DNA of 64,000 bases from Halomicrobium sp. LC1Hm. Its GTDB lineage: Archaea; Halobacteriota; Halobacteria; Halobacteriales; Haloarculaceae. This document shows positions 1-8,181 of the stretch, in pieces (the first letter of the stretch is position 1; every line of letters begins with the position of its first letter). A program made the translations under genes and the position numbers. The notes below the pieces were generated by a model. It made no database searches, was not told where the DNA came from, and worked only from the letters and a program-made list of their open reading frames with translations. The stretch is taken from the NCBI RefSeq assembly GCF_009617995.1, contig NZ_CP044129.1, forward strand, positions 434,001 to 498,000. The letters are read 5' to 3'.

Positions 1-98
1 GGGAAGATGTTCGTGACGGCGTCGGCGACCCGATCCGTCACCTCGGTGTCGTGGACCGGCGCAGTCACTCGCACGTCGACACTGTAGACCGTGCTCAT
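1..98 (-). CDS. RNA-binding protein, UPF0201-like (N-terminal fragment)
   Basis: Only the first 32 or so residues are in the window; the gene runs off the left edge. It starts at the ATG complementary to 96-98 and reads MSTVYSVDVRVTAPVHDTEV, which resembles the start of the small archaeal RNA-binding family (UPF0201, COG1325) that usually follows the UPF0200 kinase. Its start overlaps the stop of the upstream kinase gene as ATGA, so the two are probably translationally coupled. The family role is inferred from this short stretch and from the neighbour. Confidence 0.6.
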   Translation of the reverse strand, partial: MSTVYSVDVRVTAPVHDTEVTDRVADAVTNIF

Positions 99-685
99 GC
101 GTCTCCCTCCGCGGCGTCGTACTGGCTCCGGTAGGCGTCGATGCCGTCGACCAGCAGCGTCCGCACCTTCGACTGGAACGCTTCCAGACTGTCGGTGTTG
201 TCGATGTGTACGTCGGCCCGCTCCATCGCTGCGTCCATGCCAAAGCCTCGCTCGCGTTCGTCGCGCTCTTCGAGGGATTCACCGCCGTCGTCGCGGTCGC
301 CGTCTCGGCCCCGTTCTGCCAGCCGCGCTTTCCGCACCTCGAACGGTGCCTCGATGCTGACCAGCGAGAACGACGCGCCGAACGCCGCCTCGAAGGCGTC
401 GACCTCCACGTCCGACCGGACGCCGTCGACCAGCACCGCGTCGCTCGACGCGAGCTCGTCTTCGATCAGCGGGAGCGACCGCTCGGCGATGGCCGCCGGC
501 CCGTTCTCCTCGCGCAGCGCCGTCGCCACGCGGCCGTGCTCGGTCGCCGGATCCAGCCCGCGGTCCCGACACTCCGCCCGGATCACGTCTCCCATCGTCA
601 CGACCGGCACGTCCAGCTCGCGGGCGACGTTGGCGGCCTCGCCCTTGCCGCTGCCCGGTAGCCCGACCGTCGCGAGTACTCTCAT
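95..685 (-). CDS. UPF0200 family P-loop nucleoside kinase-like protein
   Basis: This 196-residue protein has an adenylate kinase or dephospho-CoA kinase fold. A Walker A loop GLPGSGKG is at residues 8-15, right after the first beta strand, followed by the MGDVIR segment typical of archaeal UPF0200 proteins. An internal D/E/R-rich stretch near residues 130-145 is a halophilic insertion. The start was placed at the MRVLATVG methionine because the 20 upstream residues of the open frame do not fit the family and the P-loop must lie close to the N-terminus. Family members are annotated as AAA or nucleotide kinases; the substrate is unknown. It is coupled to the RNA-binding gene at 1-98 by a 4-base overlap. 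Confidence 0.85.
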   Translation of the reverse strand: MRVLATVGLPGSGKGEAANVARELDVPVVTMGDVIRAECRDRGLDPATEHGRVATALREENGPAAIAERSLPLIEDELASSDAVLVDGVRSDVEVDAFEAAFGASFSLVSIEAPFEVRKARLAERGRDGDRDDGGESLEERDERERGFGMDAAMERADVHIDNTDSLEAFQSKVRTLLVDGIDAYRSQYDAAEGDA

Positions 686-772
686 GGTGCTGGGATAGTC
701 CCAGCCGTCGCTTAAGCACTGTGCTCCACCCGCGACAGCAAGCATATACGGCCTCGTGATCTATCGCCGGCC

Positions 773-1150
773 ATGGCTCAACGCTCTCTGCTCGTCCGTG
801 CCCTCTGGTTCGTCCTCGTGGGCTGGTGGCTCACGCCGATCGTCGTCAACGTCGCGTGGCTGTTGAACGTTACCGTGATCCTGCTCCCGTTCGGGATCAA
901 GCTCATCAACCTCGTCCCGACGGTGCTGACGCTGGCCGAACCCCGGTCGCTGGAAGACGGTGCCGGCGCGTCACAGCACTCGCTCGTGGTGCGGGCGATC
1001 TACTTCGTGCTCGTGGGCTGGTGGCTCTCGTGGCTGTGGGCCAACGTCGCCGCCGCGCTGTCGATGACGATCGTCGGCATCCCGGTCGCGATCTGGCTGT
1101 TCAACCGGCTGCCCTACGTCACCTCGCTGTACCGGTTCCACGGGCGGTAG
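773..1150 (+). CDS. YccF domain membrane protein (two repeats)
   Basis: This 125-residue integral membrane protein contains two copies of the YccF (DUF307) motif. Each copy begins with L-x-V-R-A-x-x-F-V-L-V-G-W-W, near residues 5 and 70, and continues into a hydrophobic hairpin ending in a conserved G-I-P or P-F-G turn. Four membrane segments are expected. YccF proteins are of unknown biochemical function in the cytoplasmic membrane. The stop is immediately followed by the stop of the converging prenyl synthase gene with no spacer, so the two transcripts must overlap. Confidence 0.85.
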   Translation: MAQRSLLVRALWFVLVGWWLTPIVVNVAWLLNVTVILLPFGIKLINLVPTVLTLAEPRSLEDGAGASQHSLVVRAIYFVLVGWWLSWLWANVAAALSMTIVGIPVAIWLFNRLPYVTSLYRFHGR

Positions 1151-1996
1151 CTACCGCTCGCGGACGACCACGAACTCCGCCAGATCCTGCAGGTACTCCG
1201 TCGCCTGGCTGTCGTCGGTGTCGACGGTCGCGAGCGCTTCGAGCGCGGCGTCGGACTCCGCACGAGCCCGTTCGTTGGCCTCCGCTGGCGTGAGGTCGGT
1301 CACCTCGACGAAGGAGGGGCGGTCCATCTCCGCGTCCTGGCCGGCCGGCTTGCCCAGCTTCTCCGCGTCGGCCGTCGCGTCGAGCACGTCGTCGCGCATC
1401 TGGAAGGCGACGCCGACCCGCTCGGCGTACTGGCCGAAGGCCTCGACCGTGTAGGCGTCGGCGTCGGCCGCGATCGCGCCAAGCTCGGCCGCCGCCCGGA
1501 ACAGCGCGCCGGTCTTCCGGCGGGCCAGCTCGATGTACTCGGTCTCGTTGGTGGGCTGGCTGACGAGCTCGGTCGCCTCGCCCTCGCCCAGTTCGACCAT
1601 CGACTCGGTCACGGCCTGCATGGCTCGCTCGTCGCTGGAAAAGAGTGCGAACGCTTCGCCCAGCAGCCCGTCGGAGGCGATGATGGCCGGCCCGTGCCCG
1701 AAGGCCGCCCACGCCGAGGGCGTCCCGCGACGCACGTCGGACTCGTCGATGATGTCGTCGATCACCAGCGAGGCGTTGTGGACCAGTTCGATCCCGACCG
1801 CGAACTCCACCGCGTCGGCGGGCTCTCCGCCCAGCGCCTCACAGACCAGCACCGTCACTGTCGGCCGAACGCGCTTCCCGCCGGCCAGGGCCACGTGGCG
1901 GACTTCGTCGGCGAGTTCGTCGGGTTCGACCCCGTCGAGGACGGCCTCCAGCCGTTCCTCGACGCGGTCCCGACGCCGCTGTAAGTACTCCATCAT
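1151..1996 (-). CDS. Polyprenyl (geranylgeranyl-type) diphosphate synthase
   Basis: This 281-residue trans-prenyltransferase condenses isopentenyl diphosphate with allylic diphosphates to make the C20 or longer precursors of archaeal lipids, carotenoids and quinones. Seen directly: GGKRVRP at 39-45 (diphosphate binding), the first Asp-rich motif DDIID at 80-84 and the second DDVLD at 202-206. It is shorter than the roughly 350-residue haloarchaeal IdsA, so it may be the second paralogue found in many haloarchaea. Product length cannot be fixed from sequence. Two tandem ATGs (1996 and 1993) are both possible starts. Confidence 0.9.
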   Translation of the reverse strand: MMEYLQRRRDRVEERLEAVLDGVEPDELADEVRHVALAGGKRVRPTVTVLVCEALGGEPADAVEFAVGIELVHNASLVIDDIIDESDVRRGTPSAWAAFGHGPAIIASDGLLGEAFALFSSDERAMQAVTESMVELGEGEATELVSQPTNETEYIELARRKTGALFRAAAELGAIAADADAYTVEAFGQYAERVGVAFQMRDDVLDATADAEKLGKPAGQDAEMDRPSFVEVTDLTPAEANERARAESDAALEALATVDTDDSQATEYLQDLAEFVVVRER

Positions 1997-2132
1997 CGGT
2001 CCTTAGGACTACCCCAAAAAGTACCTACTCATCCGTCTGCTTCTCGCCTGCATCACTGTGCCGGTCCCGCCGGCCCCGACACCGGAGCCCTCTTGTACCG
2101 GTAGCGAAGACGTACACACGACGGCACGGTCG

Positions 2133-2181
2133 GCCAGCGATCTTTCGGCCCGCGTGGTTTCCACGCGTGGTTCTCGCTGGC
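2133..2181. repeat. Nested perfect inverted repeat
   Basis: An outer 8-bp stem (GCCAGCGA at 2133-2140 with TCGCTGGC at 2174-2181) encloses an inner 7-bp stem CGCGTGG-TTT-CCACGCG at 2151-2167. Both stems are perfect. The structure is not inside a gene and could act as an RNA hairpin or a DNA cruciform. Confidence 0.6.
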
Positions 2182-2225
2182 TTTCCTACCCCGTCTCTCG
2201 AACACCACGAGCGACGGCGTTCTCA

Positions 2226-2258
2226 CTCGAACTGCTCGATCAGTGCCGGCACTACCTC
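2226..2258 (-). repeat. Diverged duplicate of the etfA 3' end (candidate att site)
   Basis: This 33-base stretch matches the end of etfA (3238-3270) at 30 positions in the same orientation. Read on the minus strand in the etfA frame it gives EVVPALIEQFE followed directly by a TGA stop, against DVVPALIEQFEG and a TAG stop in the real gene. Two of the three differences are synonymous third positions, so it looks like the tail of an etfA orthologue brought in or left behind by integration. Confidence 0.7.
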
Positions 2259-3237
2259 AGAACCATTTTTTCTGCGGGGATCTCCTCGGTCGCTGCGCAC
2301 CCTACGGGACCTCTCGCGGAAAAATATAGGTGTGCGTGTCATAGAACTCTCCTCGCGAAATTTTCACCGATAACGGATCGAATCAGCGGTTCGTGAGCGT
2401 GTCTATTCGCCAACATCAATGATTATTGGCATGTGGTCGCTCGCATCAATCCACTCGTCGTAGTTCCCAACGGAGATGTCGGCTGATTTGAGCATCGCTT
2501 CTGGAAAAAACACGTAATCAGTATGATACGGTCGGTCCTCCTTCTTGTGCATGAACAGCGTTGGTGAAGCCTCTTCGCCGAACTCGTCTCCTGTAACCTG
2601 ATGGTAGACGCTTCGCAGCCCATGTTTGTTCAGTTCCTCAACTGTCTCTGAGAAATTGCCACACAAGGGACTCTTCGGCGATTCGTCCCAGATGATATTC
2701 CAGTTAAAATCTCCGAGAACAATAGCATTATCGCTCACAAAGTCGGAATAGCTCTGCAATGCTGTCCAGACTTGCCCGATATACCGTTGACGTGGATTCC
2801 GCTTCTCATTCATTGCCCACACGGCCAGAAGGTCCAGCAGATTGGTCCTGACGGCCATCGCATACCGACAGCCTTCAATTTCGGTTACAGATTCGATAGA
2901 AATGCCGTTTCGAGTGAACACTCCGAGTCCTTTGTTGTCGTTTTCTCCCATCCACTTCCAATCCGTGAACTCGTCCCATCCACCTTTCGTCTCTGGATTC
3001 TCGCACTCAGGAACAACGAGAATATCCGTGTCTTCCTCCAATAACGGATATTTTTTCTCCCGAAACGCCATGTTGCAATTCCAAGTTGCGATAGTGGTCA
3101 TGGGACTTTTGGCTCATTCCATACAAATCAATTCTTGCTTTGTACTGCCCGCCTGCTGGGACCGTGAAACTGGTTCTATGATCGAGTCTGGGTGAAAAAC
3201 ACGACTGAGAGCCGCTCGCGTGAACCGCGGACTAGCC
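2259..3237. mobile_element. Candidate cassette inserted at the 3' end of etfA
   Basis: About 1 kb of AT-rich DNA (24 G+C of 60 at 2701-2760) lies between the two copies of the etfA 3' end and carries one gene, an EEP-family nuclease. The arrangement, gene-end copy, cargo, gene-end copy in direct orientation, is what site-specific integration into a gene 3' end leaves. No integrase is present, so mobility would have to be supplied in trans or has been lost. The mobile-element call is an inference. Confidence 0.5.
2403..3101 (-). CDS. Endonuclease/exonuclease/phosphatase (EEP) family protein
   Basis: This 232-residue protein has the EEP fold of metal-dependent phosphodiesterases such as exonuclease III and DNase I-like enzymes. 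Visible motifs are WNCN at 7-10, the catalytic glutamate E32 in VVPE, GLGVFTRN at 58-65, GDFN at 130-133, and the terminal SDHMP with D222 and H223. All key residues appear intact, so it is probably active; nucleic acid, inositol phosphate or another phosphodiester could be the substrate. Codon use is strikingly AT-rich next to its neighbours and it sits in the etfA-flanked cassette, so it was probably acquired. A defence or mobility role is possible but not shown. Confidence 0.8.
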   Translation of the reverse strand: MTTIATWNCNMAFREKKYPLLEEDTDILVVPECENPETKGGWDEFTDWKWMGENDNKGLGVFTRNGISIESVTEIEGCRYAMAVRTNLLDLLAVWAMNEKRNPRQRYIGQVWTALQSYSDFVSDNAIVLGDFNWNIIWDESPKSPLCGNFSETVEELNKHGLRSVYHQVTGDEFGEEASPTLFMHKKEDRPYHTDYVFFPEAMLKSADISVGNYDEWIDASDHMPIIIDVGE

Positions 3238-4185
3238 CTCGAACTGCTCGATCAGCGCCGGCACCACGTCGAAGAGGTCGTCGACGATCCCGTAGTCGGC
3301 GATGTCGAAGATCGGCGCGTTGGGATCGTCGTTGATCGCGACGATCGTGTCTGCGCCTTTCATCCCGGCGACGTGCTGTACCGCGCCGGAGATGCCGATG
3401 GCGATGTACACGTCCGGCGTGACGACCTTGCCCGACTGGCCGACCTGCCTGTTTTTGGGGAGCCAGCCGTTGTCGACGATCGGGCGGGACGCCGACAGCG
3501 TCGCGTCGAGCGTGTCGGCCAGATCGCGGATCAGATCGAGGTTCTCCTCCTCCTCGATGCCGCGACCGATCGAGACGAGTACGTCGGCTTCCGAGATGTC
3601 GACGTCGCCGCCGCCGACCTCCTGGAAGCCGGTGACCGTCGAGCGGATCGCCGACTCGTCGATCGTCGCCTCGAAGGGCTCGACCGTGGCGTCGCCGCTG
3701 CCCTCCGCTGCGGGCCACTCGGCGGGTCTGACCGTGACCGCGGTGCTGTCGGCGTGGCTGTCGATCGTGGTCTCGACCTTCGAACCGTACAGCTCTCGGG
3801 TGGCGGTCAGGCCGTCGTCGTAGGCGAGATCGACGGCGTCGGTGATCAGCGGCAGGCCCAGCCGGTTCGCGACGGCCGGCGCGTAGTCGAGCCCGTTGAC
3901 GCTCTGGGGCATGAGCAGTACCGTGGGATCGAGCTCTTCGGCCAGTTGCGTGACCGCCTGCGTGTACACGTCGTGGTTGAACTCCTCGCCGTGGGCGACC
4001 GTGTGGATCACGTCGACGCCCTCGCGGTCGAGCCGATCGGCGTACTCCTCGACCGAGCCGCTGACGACGGCCACGTGGAGGTCACCGTCGGTCGCGTCGG
4101 CCAGCTCGCGGCCGGCGGTCACGAGTTCGTGGCTCACGGCTCGCAACTCGCCGCGGCGGTGTTCGGCGACGGCCAGGACCGTCAT
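3232..4185 (-). CDS. etfA: Electron transfer flavoprotein, alpha subunit
   Basis: This 317-residue FAD-binding subunit of ETF forms a heterodimer with EtfB and carries electrons from acyl-CoA and other dehydrogenases to the membrane quinone pool. The C-terminal FAD domain is clear: GISGAVQHVAG at 264-274, then MKGAD and INDDPNAPIF. The start overlaps the etfB stop as ATGA (4182-4185), so the genes form one operon and are probably coupled. The last 33 bases recur in diverged form at 2226-2258, pointing to an integration at this gene's 3' end. The current C-terminus looks normal in length. Confidence 0.95.
   Translation of the reverse strand: MTVLAVAEHRRGELRAVSHELVTAGRELADATDGDLHVAVVSGSVEEYADRLDREGVDVIHTVAHGEEFNHDVYTQAVTQLAEELDPTVLLMPQSVNGLDYAPAVANRLGLPLITDAVDLAYDDGLTATRELYGSKVETTIDSHADSTAVTVRPAEWPAAEGSGDATVEPFEATIDESAIRSTVTGFQEVGGGDVDISEADVLVSIGRGIEEEENLDLIRDLADTLDATLSASRPIVDNGWLPKNRQVGQSGKVVTPDVYIAIGISGAVQHVAGMKGADTIVAINDDPNAPIFDIADYGIVDDLFDVVPALIEQFEG
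3238..3270 (-). repeat. etfA 3' end copy joined to the gene (candidate att site)
   Basis: This is the gene-proximal partner of the repeat at 2226-2258, with 30 of 33 bases identical. It encodes VDVVPALIEQFE of EtfA. Together the two copies bound the AT-rich nuclease cassette. Confidence 0.65.
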
Positions 4186-4973
4186 TGGCCCACCCCCCGT
4201 TCGGCGAGCAGGCCAGCCAGCTCGCCGGCCGTCTCCTCGGGCGTGCCTTCGTACAGGGTCGCGTCACCCTCGGATTCTGGCTCGTACAGCGCGGTCTGTT
4301 CGATCGGGCTGTCCAGCGCCGTCGCGTCGAGCCCGATGTCGTCGAGGGTCTTCTCGGCCAGTTCCTTGCTCTGGGCCTGTCGAATCCCGCGGAGGCTGGC
4401 GTAGCGGGGGTCGTTGATCCCGGTCTGGATCGTCAACACGGCGGGCAGCTCCACGTCGGTCAGCTCCTCGACGCCGCCTTCGAGCTCGCGGTGGACGTGT
4501 GCGACGCCCGCTTCGGCATCGAGGTCGAGCGCGTTGACGACGGCCGCCCACTCAGTCCCGAGCTGGTCGGCAAGCGTCACGCCGGTCGCGCCGAGGCTGT
4601 CGTCGGCCGACTGGACGCCCGTGAGTATCAGGTCGGGGTCTTCCTGCTCGGCGACGGCCGCGAGCAGGCGCGCTTTCGTCGCGGGATCGAGCATCGCGTC
4701 GTCGTCCAGGGCGTCGTCCCAGACACGGATCGCGCGATCGGCACCCTTCGCCAGCGCCTGTCGGATCGTCTCCTCGCTGTCACTGGGGCCGATCGTCACC
4801 GTCACGACCTCGACGTCGTCGAGCGATTCGGAGAGCTGGACGGCCTCCTCGACGGCGTACTCGTCCCACTCGTTGAGGTCGGCCGTGACGTACCGATCGT
4901 CGATGTCGAGTCCGTCGATCTCGAACTCGTCGTCGACTGCGGTCACCTCCTTTACCGTGACAAGGACTTTCAT
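4182..4973 (-). CDS. etfB: Electron transfer flavoprotein, beta subunit
   Basis: This 263-residue AMP-binding partner of EtfA has the typical start MKVLVTVKEV, the NEWDEYAVEEAVQL segment, the nucleotide-binding region with AKGADRAIRV, and the ETF-beta signature around VELPAVLTIQTGINDPRYAS. The start was set at MKVLVTVK because the extra 30 upstream residues of the frame are not family-like. It is first in the etfB-etfA operon. In haloarchaea ETF links beta-oxidation-type dehydrogenases to menaquinone. Confidence 0.95.
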   Translation of the reverse strand: MKVLVTVKEVTAVDDEFEIDGLDIDDRYVTADLNEWDEYAVEEAVQLSESLDDVEVVTVTIGPSDSEETIRQALAKGADRAIRVWDDALDDDAMLDPATKARLLAAVAEQEDPDLILTGVQSADDSLGATGVTLADQLGTEWAAVVNALDLDAEAGVAHVHRELEGGVEELTDVELPAVLTIQTGINDPRYASLRGIRQAQSKELAEKTLDDIGLDATALDSPIEQTALYEPESEGDATLYEGTPEETAGELAGLLAERGVGQ

Positions 4974-5084
4974 ACCACGCAGTGGGACCGGCCACCGAAT
5001 AAACGTTTCCGAACCACTGACCACGCGACGGGAGTTTTTGGCTCCCGACGGTCCCCGCGTCATGATCCGGGGTTCGCGACGGTC

Positions 5085-6224
5085 TCAGTTCTCGATGTCC
5101 GTGACGTCCTCGTCGGGGAACGAGATCAGGTTCTCGCGTCCGATCCTGAGCTTGTCGATCTGGCCGTCCTCTTCCATCGAGGAGAGCAGTTGTGAGACTT
5201 TCGCGTTCGACCAGCCGGTCTCTTTGACGATGTTCGCCTGCTTCATTCGTCCACCGTTGCGCTCTAACAGGAGTTCGACGCGTTCCTCGTCGCTGAGCAG
5301 TTCCTCGTCGATCTCCTGATCGGGCGCGTCGTCGTCCTCCGTCGGGGTCGCCGTCGGCGCACTCGCGGGTGGCTCGTCCCCGTCGTCGTCGGATTCTGCG
5401 AGGGGACCACCGCCGAACGTGTCGCGGTCGATCACGCTGCCGTCCCGAAGCAACAGCACGTAGACGCCGGAGGCGGCGACTACAGCACCTAACAGGGCGA
5501 GCCCACCCCAGAGCAGCGACGGCTCGCCGTCGGGATCCCCACCGGGACCCTCTCCGGGGGGCGACGGCGAGTCAGAGGGCTCCTCTGCACCGGGATTGTA
5601 GGCGAGTTCGAGCTCGGACTCCGTGAACGCTGTCGGCCCCTCCCAGACGATTTGGCCGTCCCGTACTTGTTTCGGGACTGTCCGAATCCCGGCTTCCGGC
5701 GGCAACTCGAGGATCAGCGTCTGGTCCGCTTCCAGACCGGTCAGCCAGGGGTTCGTGGTGTTGTACACGTCGTCGACGTACTGGGTCTCTCCCTCCGAGC
5801 GCGCGAAGTTGGTCCAGGTGAAAGACAGCGTCAGCGTCCCGTTGGTGAGATCGCTGCTTCGCCGTACGTCGCGCAGTTCCATCGAGCGGCCGGTCGCCTC
5901 GCTCGCGGCCGCGTTCGCCCGCCGGAACGCCGACAACCCGAGCGTGTCCGCTTCGCCCTCCGTGAACCGCTCTGCCGTCGTGTTGAAACTGTCCCGTTCC
6001 TGCTCGCTCACGACGTCGAAGCCGCTGGCGGTGATAGAAAACGTGGCGTCACCGTCAGACTCAAGCTGTATCAGTATCGTCGTGTGGCTGGCGGTCGACG
6101 ACGCTGTCGGCGGGGGCGTTTGCTGGGCGTCGACACCGCCGACCACGCCACTGGTGGCCGCAACTGGTGCCGAGAGCACCACCAGCAGGAGGGCGAAGTG
6201 GACGGCTCGTAACCGGTGTGACAT
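5085..6224 (-). CDS. Membrane-anchored winged-helix regulator (DUF7343/DUF7345-like)
   Basis: This 379-residue protein has an N-terminal signal peptide or anchor (about residues 5-30), an extracellular Thr/Ser-rich beta domain to about residue 225, a Pro/Gly/Asp linker, one strong membrane helix (LLWGGLALLGAVVAASGVYV), an acidic linker, and a C-terminal winged helix of about 60 residues (ERVELLLERNGG, then GWSNAKVSQLLSSMEEDG). This layout matches haloarchaeal DUF7345-DUF7343 proteins, which look like one-component membrane sensors with a cytoplasmic DNA-binding domain. The inducing signal is unknown. An in-frame GTG at 6228-6230 is an alternative start. It is divergent from the secreted protein gene at 6381. 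Confidence 0.75.
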   Translation of the reverse strand: MSHRLRAVHFALLLVVLSAPVAATSGVVGGVDAQQTPPPTASSTASHTTILIQLESDGDATFSITASGFDVVSEQERDSFNTTAERFTEGEADTLGLSAFRRANAAASEATGRSMELRDVRRSSDLTNGTLTLSFTWTNFARSEGETQYVDDVYNTTNPWLTGLEADQTLILELPPEAGIRTVPKQVRDGQIVWEGPTAFTESELELAYNPGAEEPSDSPSPPGEGPGGDPDGEPSLLWGGLALLGAVVAASGVYVLLLRDGSVIDRDTFGGGPLAESDDDGDEPPASAPTATPTEDDDAPDQEIDEELLSDEERVELLLERNGGRMKQANIVKETGWSNAKVSQLLSSMEEDGQIDKLRIGRENLISFPDEDVTDIEN

Positions 6225-6380
6225 CTTCACCCCGTGACTGGGCTGCCCGGGAGGAAAACGCTTTCCATCACGGGATAAAACGTCAGCGCCGTCGTTGAAA
6301 CGTCTCGTGGACTCTCGTCGGAGAACGCCGGTCCTACGGAAGAGAGGGATTTTTGTGGGACGGGAGCGAAGGGCGCAACA

Positions 6381-7616
6381 ATGCGTCCCGCTACCGTCTC
6401 GATCCTCGCCCTCCTCTTCGTCGTGCTGTCGCTGCCCGCCGTGGCTGCGGGTCCCGTCCCTGCTGGACAGGGGACAGCGCCGCAGTTCGACGATCCGTCG
6501 CCGGTGATCGTCCCGATCCAAGAGTTCGCCAACTACCTGACGATTCCGCCTGGCAACGTGACGAGCTCCGCTCACGGAGCCGTCAACGTCAACATCGGGA
6601 CAGCAGTCGCGACCGATGCCGCGTCCGTCCGCGGACAGCATCGGACGACCGCCTTCGAAGACGAGTTCTACGACACGTCCTCGACCAGCGAGCGCTCCGA
6701 TATCATCCGCTCGGAAGTGAGCTGGGCAGAGACCAGATCCGACGAGTTGCGCGTCCGACGTGCCGGTGCCATCGAGGCGTACGCGGCCGGGACGATATCC
6801 ACCACGAAGTTCGTTCGGACGATGGCGCTGATCGACACCGAGGCAAGGCAGATCTCGGCGACGATCGGCCGGGTCAAAGACGTCGCCAGACGGTCGAGTT
6901 ACTCGCTCCCGCGGCGACTCGACACGCGTATCGAGAACCTCAGAGGCGAAGTCGAGGTGCTCCGCGGGCCGGTCGCCCAGCGTGCCAGCGAGGCCGTCAC
7001 CGGTGACCGGACGATCGAATCGGTCTACGTCGAGAGTTCGGACTCGGGGTACACCCTCGCCATGGTCGACGGTGACTCGTACTACCGCGAGACGTATCTC
7101 GCCGACGAGCGCCGGCCCGACGCCATCGATCAGTTCCGGGAGAGTGATCTCTATCTGGTCAACGCGGCCAACCGTCGCGGCATCGAGCTGTACCCCTGGG
7201 TGACTAACGACACCTCGCCGTCCGGCCAGGCAATCGGAGAGACCGGCATCTACCGGTTCCGTGCGGAGTACACCAGCGGCGACCTCACGGCGTATCTCGA
7301 CGGTGGGACCACCAACGTCTTCCGCGAACACCAGCGCCAGTCGCTGGCGGCGATTCCAGTCACCGACACGGTGACCGAACAGGACGACTCGCTCCGGCTC
7401 CAGATCAACCGGACGTACGAAACCGGACCGATGCACGTCCGGCTGGTCGACAGTGTGACCGGCGAGCCGGTGGCCGGTACCGTTCGGATCGACGGCGAGT
7501 ACGTCGGGACGACCGGTGAGGACGGGACGCTCTGGACCGTCGAACCACGGCCCGGCGTTCCGCTGACGGTCAGCACCGACGACGGCACCGTCCTCGACGC
7601 CCGGTTGCCACCCTGA
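6381..7616 (+). CDS. Secreted haloarchaeal protein of unknown function (DUF7096-like)
   Basis: This 411-residue protein begins with a signal peptide (residues 1-25, hydrophobic core ILALLFVVLSLPAVAAG). A mostly helical middle region (about 60-200) has regularly spaced Arg, Glu and Ala residues and a predicted coiled coil, and a C-terminal beta-rich domain carries the G-E-P-V-A-G-T-V-R-I-D-G-E carboxypeptidase-regulatory-like motif near 365-378. I recognise it as one of the conserved haloarchaeal envelope proteins, probably DUF7096, but no function is known. It is divergent from the membrane wHTH regulator and co-directional with the pilin-like gene, which suggests a shared cell-surface role. 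Confidence 0.65.
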   Translation: MRPATVSILALLFVVLSLPAVAAGPVPAGQGTAPQFDDPSPVIVPIQEFANYLTIPPGNVTSSAHGAVNVNIGTAVATDAASVRGQHRTTAFEDEFYDTSSTSERSDIIRSEVSWAETRSDELRVRRAGAIEAYAAGTISTTKFVRTMALIDTEARQISATIGRVKDVARRSSYSLPRRLDTRIENLRGEVEVLRGPVAQRASEAVTGDRTIESVYVESSDSGYTLAMVDGDSYYRETYLADERRPDAIDQFRESDLYLVNAANRRGIELYPWVTNDTSPSGQAIGETGIYRFRAEYTSGDLTAYLDGGTTNVFREHQRQSLAAIPVTDTVTEQDDSLRLQINRTYETGPMHVRLVDSVTGEPVAGTVRIDGEYVGTTGEDGTLWTVEPRPGVPLTVSTDDGTVLDARLPP

Positions 7617-7647
7617 CGTTCAAACCGGAACGGGCCACACCGGCCGT

Positions 7648-8109
7648 ATGGACCGGGCCACCTCGCCGGTCGTCGGTGTCGCGCTACTGCTCGCACTGAC
7701 GGTGCTGGCTGCGACTGCCGTCGGCACTGCCGCTGTCGCCCTCGATACTCCGACGCCGGCACCGACGGCGTCGTTCTCCCTGACCGCCGACGCCGCCACC
7801 GACACGCTGGTCCTGACACACCGGGGCGGGGACACCGTCTCCGTCGAGCGACTGCGGCTGGTCGTCACCGTCGGTGGAGACGAACTCGACGCCCAGCCGC
7901 CGGTGCCGTTCTTCGCCGCCGAGGGGTTTCGAGGCGGCCCCACCGGCCCGTTCAACAGCGCCGACGACGGCACCTGGAGTGCTGGCGAACGGGGATCGTT
8001 TCGACTCGCGTCGACGAACGCACCGCTGCCGGAAGCTGGGGATACTGTCGTGGTCCGGCTCCTCGCCGGTGACACGACCGTCGGGACCGTCCGTGCAACG
8101 GCGAGCTGA
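7648..8109 (+). CDS. Type IV pilin N-terminal domain protein (DUF1628-like)
   Basis: This 153-residue protein has a class III (prepilin) type start: a short charged leader MDRA, then TSPVVGVALLLALTVLAAT, the hydrophobic helix that drives pilin assembly after cleavage by an archaeal prepilin peptidase. The remainder is a small beta-rich domain typical of haloarchaeal pilin-like proteins. It could be a minor pilin or another adhesion subunit. It lies 31 bases after the secreted protein gene and may be co-transcribed with it. Confidence 0.8.
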   Translation: MDRATSPVVGVALLLALTVLAATAVGTAAVALDTPTPAPTASFSLTADAATDTLVLTHRGGDTVSVERLRLVVTVGGDELDAQPPVPFFAAEGFRGGPTGPFNSADDGTWSAGERGSFRLASTNAPLPEAGDTVVVRLLAGDTTVGTVRATAS

Positions 8110-8181
8110 GGCTGTACAGACCGAGGGGGCAAGTCACGTTACGACTGTCTCGTGGGCTTTTCTCGATCGTTACCGGATATC

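Larger units (their letters stand above)
1997..2402. other. Noncoding stretch: nested stem-loop and etfA-like 3' fragment
   Basis: No convincing gene lies here. The stretch holds a nested stem-loop at 2133-2181, a 33-base copy of the etfA 3' end at 2226-2258, and then AT-rich sequence leading to the stop of the EEP nuclease gene. It looks like the outer flank and one end of an inserted cassette. Confidence 0.6.
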
